Made by a program: the position numbers and the translations under genes
Shown here: positions 6,108-7,177 of the stretch, piece after piece
How positions within the stretch are numbered: the first letter of the stretch is position 1
Layout of the letters: each line of letters opens with the position of its first letter
Assembly (NCBI GenBank): GCA_029881175.1
Contig: JAOUNC010000142.1
Span: forward strand, 1-7,177
Length of the DNA: 7,177 nt
Origin: Nitrospirota bacterium
Lineage (GTDB): Bacteria; Nitrospirota; Nitrospiria; Nitrospirales; UBA8639
Direction of reading: 5' to 3'
The notes under the pieces: model-generated
Seen by the model: only the letters and a program-made list of their open reading frames with translations
What the model was told of the DNA's origin: nothing
The model's database searches: none

Positions 6108-6481
6108 TGCTCACTCCCCTCTCGTGTATGAGCTTTCTCCATTCCTTGAACAACTCGAATCTTTTGGACCAACGTCCCTGATGCAACAACATGAAACATG
6201 CTCAACTTCGATGACACCACATAATTTGTGTGAACATTCAACCCAACAACCGCATCGGCTCCATATTCTGTCGCCCTCCGCGCGATCCGCTCCAACACTT
6301 CCCTCACGGTCTCAATGGCCTTATCATTGTACGAGCCAGACTTCCCCCCAAAAACATCACGAATCCGAGCAAACATATCTCGGATCACGTTCAACCCGAC
6401 AATTTCGGTCTCCACAATCATCCCCGAAGACATCGCTTGAATCTCCCAACCAGGAACATATTCAATCGTCAGTAATTCCAT
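6077..6481 (-). CDS. YbjQ/UPF0145 (DUF74) family protein
   Basis: The 134-residue product matches the YbjQ family: an N-terminal strand with EYVPGWEI (residues 7-14), a central GLNVIRDMFARIRDVFGGKSGSY block (29-51, read as family pattern), and the hallmark GADAVVGL (74-81) after a long helix. Members are small soluble oligomers sometimes annotated as heavy-metal-binding, but their function is poorly established. No signal peptide is visible, so it is probably cytoplasmic. E. coli YbjQ is about 107 residues; here about 25 charged residues extend the C-terminus, and the last ten codons overlap the start of traN by 31 bases. The ATG at 6481 has a good ribosome site, GAGGAG, shortly upstream. Its place between a lipoprotein gene and traN suggests cotranscription with the transfer genes; any role in transfer is inference. 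Confidence 0.88.
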   Translation of the reverse strand: MELLTIEYVPGWEIQAMSSGMIVETEIVGLNVIRDMFARIRDVFGGKSGSYNDKAIETVREVLERIARRATEYGADAVVGLNVHTNYVVSSKLSMFHVVASGTLVQKIRVVQGMEKAHTREGSEQWVSPERRGL

Positions 6482-6496
6482 AACATTCTCCTCGAT

Positions 6497-7177
6497 TTAA
6501 GAACCGGATTGAGGAAGACGAAAGGTTGGGGCGGAATATTCGTTCGAGGATCCCTCACGACCCTCAAATACTCCTCCCTCAACGTTTTCACCTTCCCCAA
6601 TCGGCCCAGCAGACGTGGACCCAGTAGAAACAGGATTGAACCCACCACCCACTTCTTTCTTAGGCAAAGAACCCGGAACACGATTCCCCTGAGAGATGAC
6701 GGGTTTCTCGACCTTCACGACCTCCTTCTTTTGAACGGGTTCCTCTTGAGACATCACAGACTTCTTGGGCTTCGCTTGTACCTCAACGTTCGCCACCTTC
6801 TTTTTCACCCGAACATGCTTCCCATCTAACCGTTCGAGAATTTGCTGTTGAGACGAATTAATCATCGCCAACCATTGCTCTAATCCCTTTACACGACCCT
6901 CCAATGGAGCAAGATGCGAGGCTGAAGTAGGACCCCGATCGGTCAAAGCAGACAATCGCTCATTCTGCCCATTGAGCGAAGCCTCAAGCCGGTTTAAAGA
7001 AGAATGCACCTGACCATACTGATTGGTGAGTTCCATAAACCCCTGATCCAATCGTTGAATATGCACCTCTAAGGGCTTCTGCTCTAAAGCCAACATATTT
7101 TTTTCCTGCAATAAATGATCATATTCTCGTTGCGTGGGCCCAAAACATCCCCCCAACATGACACACAGCCCTGCGAC
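6497..7177 (-). CDS. Coiled-coil probable lipoprotein, 5' end off the window
   Basis: I do not recognise a named family. The reading frame stays open to the right edge (VAGLCV precedes the first in-window Met at 7159), so the true start is very probably outside. The visible N-terminus, VAGLCVMLGGCFGPT, looks like the end of a lipoprotein signal peptide with lipobox LGGC, which would anchor the mature protein by its Cys to a membrane, probably the outer one. Counting from Met 7159, residues about 10-75 and 87-113 are charged, heptad-like helix, probably coiled coil. Residues 114-155 are Lys/Glu/Val/Pro-rich with PKK and QKKE runs, and the tail is Gly/Ser-rich and probably disordered. This pattern suits a periplasm-spanning structural or scaffold protein. 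It ends 15 bases before the YbjQ-like gene and probably shares its transcript. It does not look like TraV to me. The lipoprotein call is fairly firm; the function is unknown. Confidence 0.75.
   Translation of the reverse strand, partial: VAGLCVMLGGCFGPTQREYDHLLQEKNMLALEQKPLEVHIQRLDQGFMELTNQYGQVHSSLNRLEASLNGQNERLSALTDRGPTSASHLAPLEGRVKGLEQWLAMINSSQQQILERLDGKHVRVKKKVANVEVQAKPKKSVMSQEEPVQKKEVVKVEKPVISQGNRVPGSLPKKEVGGGFNPVSTGSTSAGPIGEGENVEGGVFEGREGSSNEYSAPTFRLPQSGS

Noticed and set aside
5116..6483. Plus-strand open frames opposite traN and the YbjQ-like gene
   Set aside because: They are antisense to proteins with clear family signatures, and are low-complexity His/Pro/Ser/Thr-rich without motifs.
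6469..6829. Open frames on both strands overlapping the coiled-coil lipoprotein gene
   Set aside because: They overlap the coherent lipobox and coiled-coil frame, and lack domains and good starts.

Overview
All well-supported genes lie on the minus strand and read from the right edge (7177) to the left edge (1). The sequence suggests a diderm (Gram-negative) bacterium: it encodes a TraN-type outer-membrane conjugation protein, two probable lipoproteins and a periplasmic-type lytic transglycosylase. Base composition is roughly balanced. The species cannot be fixed from the sequence. A secreted ComEA-like helix-hairpin-helix protein of this size would fit Nitrospirota or Proteobacteria, but that is only a guess. 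The window looks like part of a conjugative or mobilisable element (plasmid, ICE or genomic island) with an F-type type IV secretion (T4SS) flavour.

Layout in transcription order: (1) 7177-6497, a coiled-coil probable lipoprotein whose start is off the right edge; (2) 6481-6077, a YbjQ/UPF0145-family protein; (3) 6107-4125, TraN, the cysteine-rich mating-pair stabilisation protein; (4) 4115-3582, a VirB1-like lytic transglycosylase; (5) 3568-3185, a small probable lipoprotein; (6) 3188-2769, an unrecognised soluble protein; (7) 2790-1585, an HD-domain metal-dependent phosphohydrolase-like protein; (8) 1588-1304, a small two-helix membrane protein; (9) 1287-532, an unrecognised polytopic membrane protein; a 193-base gap; (10) 338-18, a secreted helix-hairpin-helix protein; and (11) from 14 to beyond the left edge, the first few codons of a probable next gene.

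Genes 1-9 are packed like one operon. Two junctions are ATGA overlaps (3185-3188, 1585-1588), two are longer overlaps (31 bases at 6077-6107; 10 or 22 bases near 2769-2790), and the remaining gaps are 9 to 16 bases. The only break is 339-531. In the model suggested here, TraN and the lipoproteins act at the outer membrane, the transglycosylase opens peptidoglycan for the secretion channel, and the HD protein with the two membrane proteins forms a cytoplasm/inner-membrane set of unknown role. None of the usual T4SS core genes (TraB, TraC, TraG, TraH, TraU and others) is in the window, so the mobile-element reading rests mainly on TraN plus the transglycosylase. No tRNA, rRNA, CRISPR array, insertion sequence or transposase was seen. 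No stretch over 300 bases lacks a gene.
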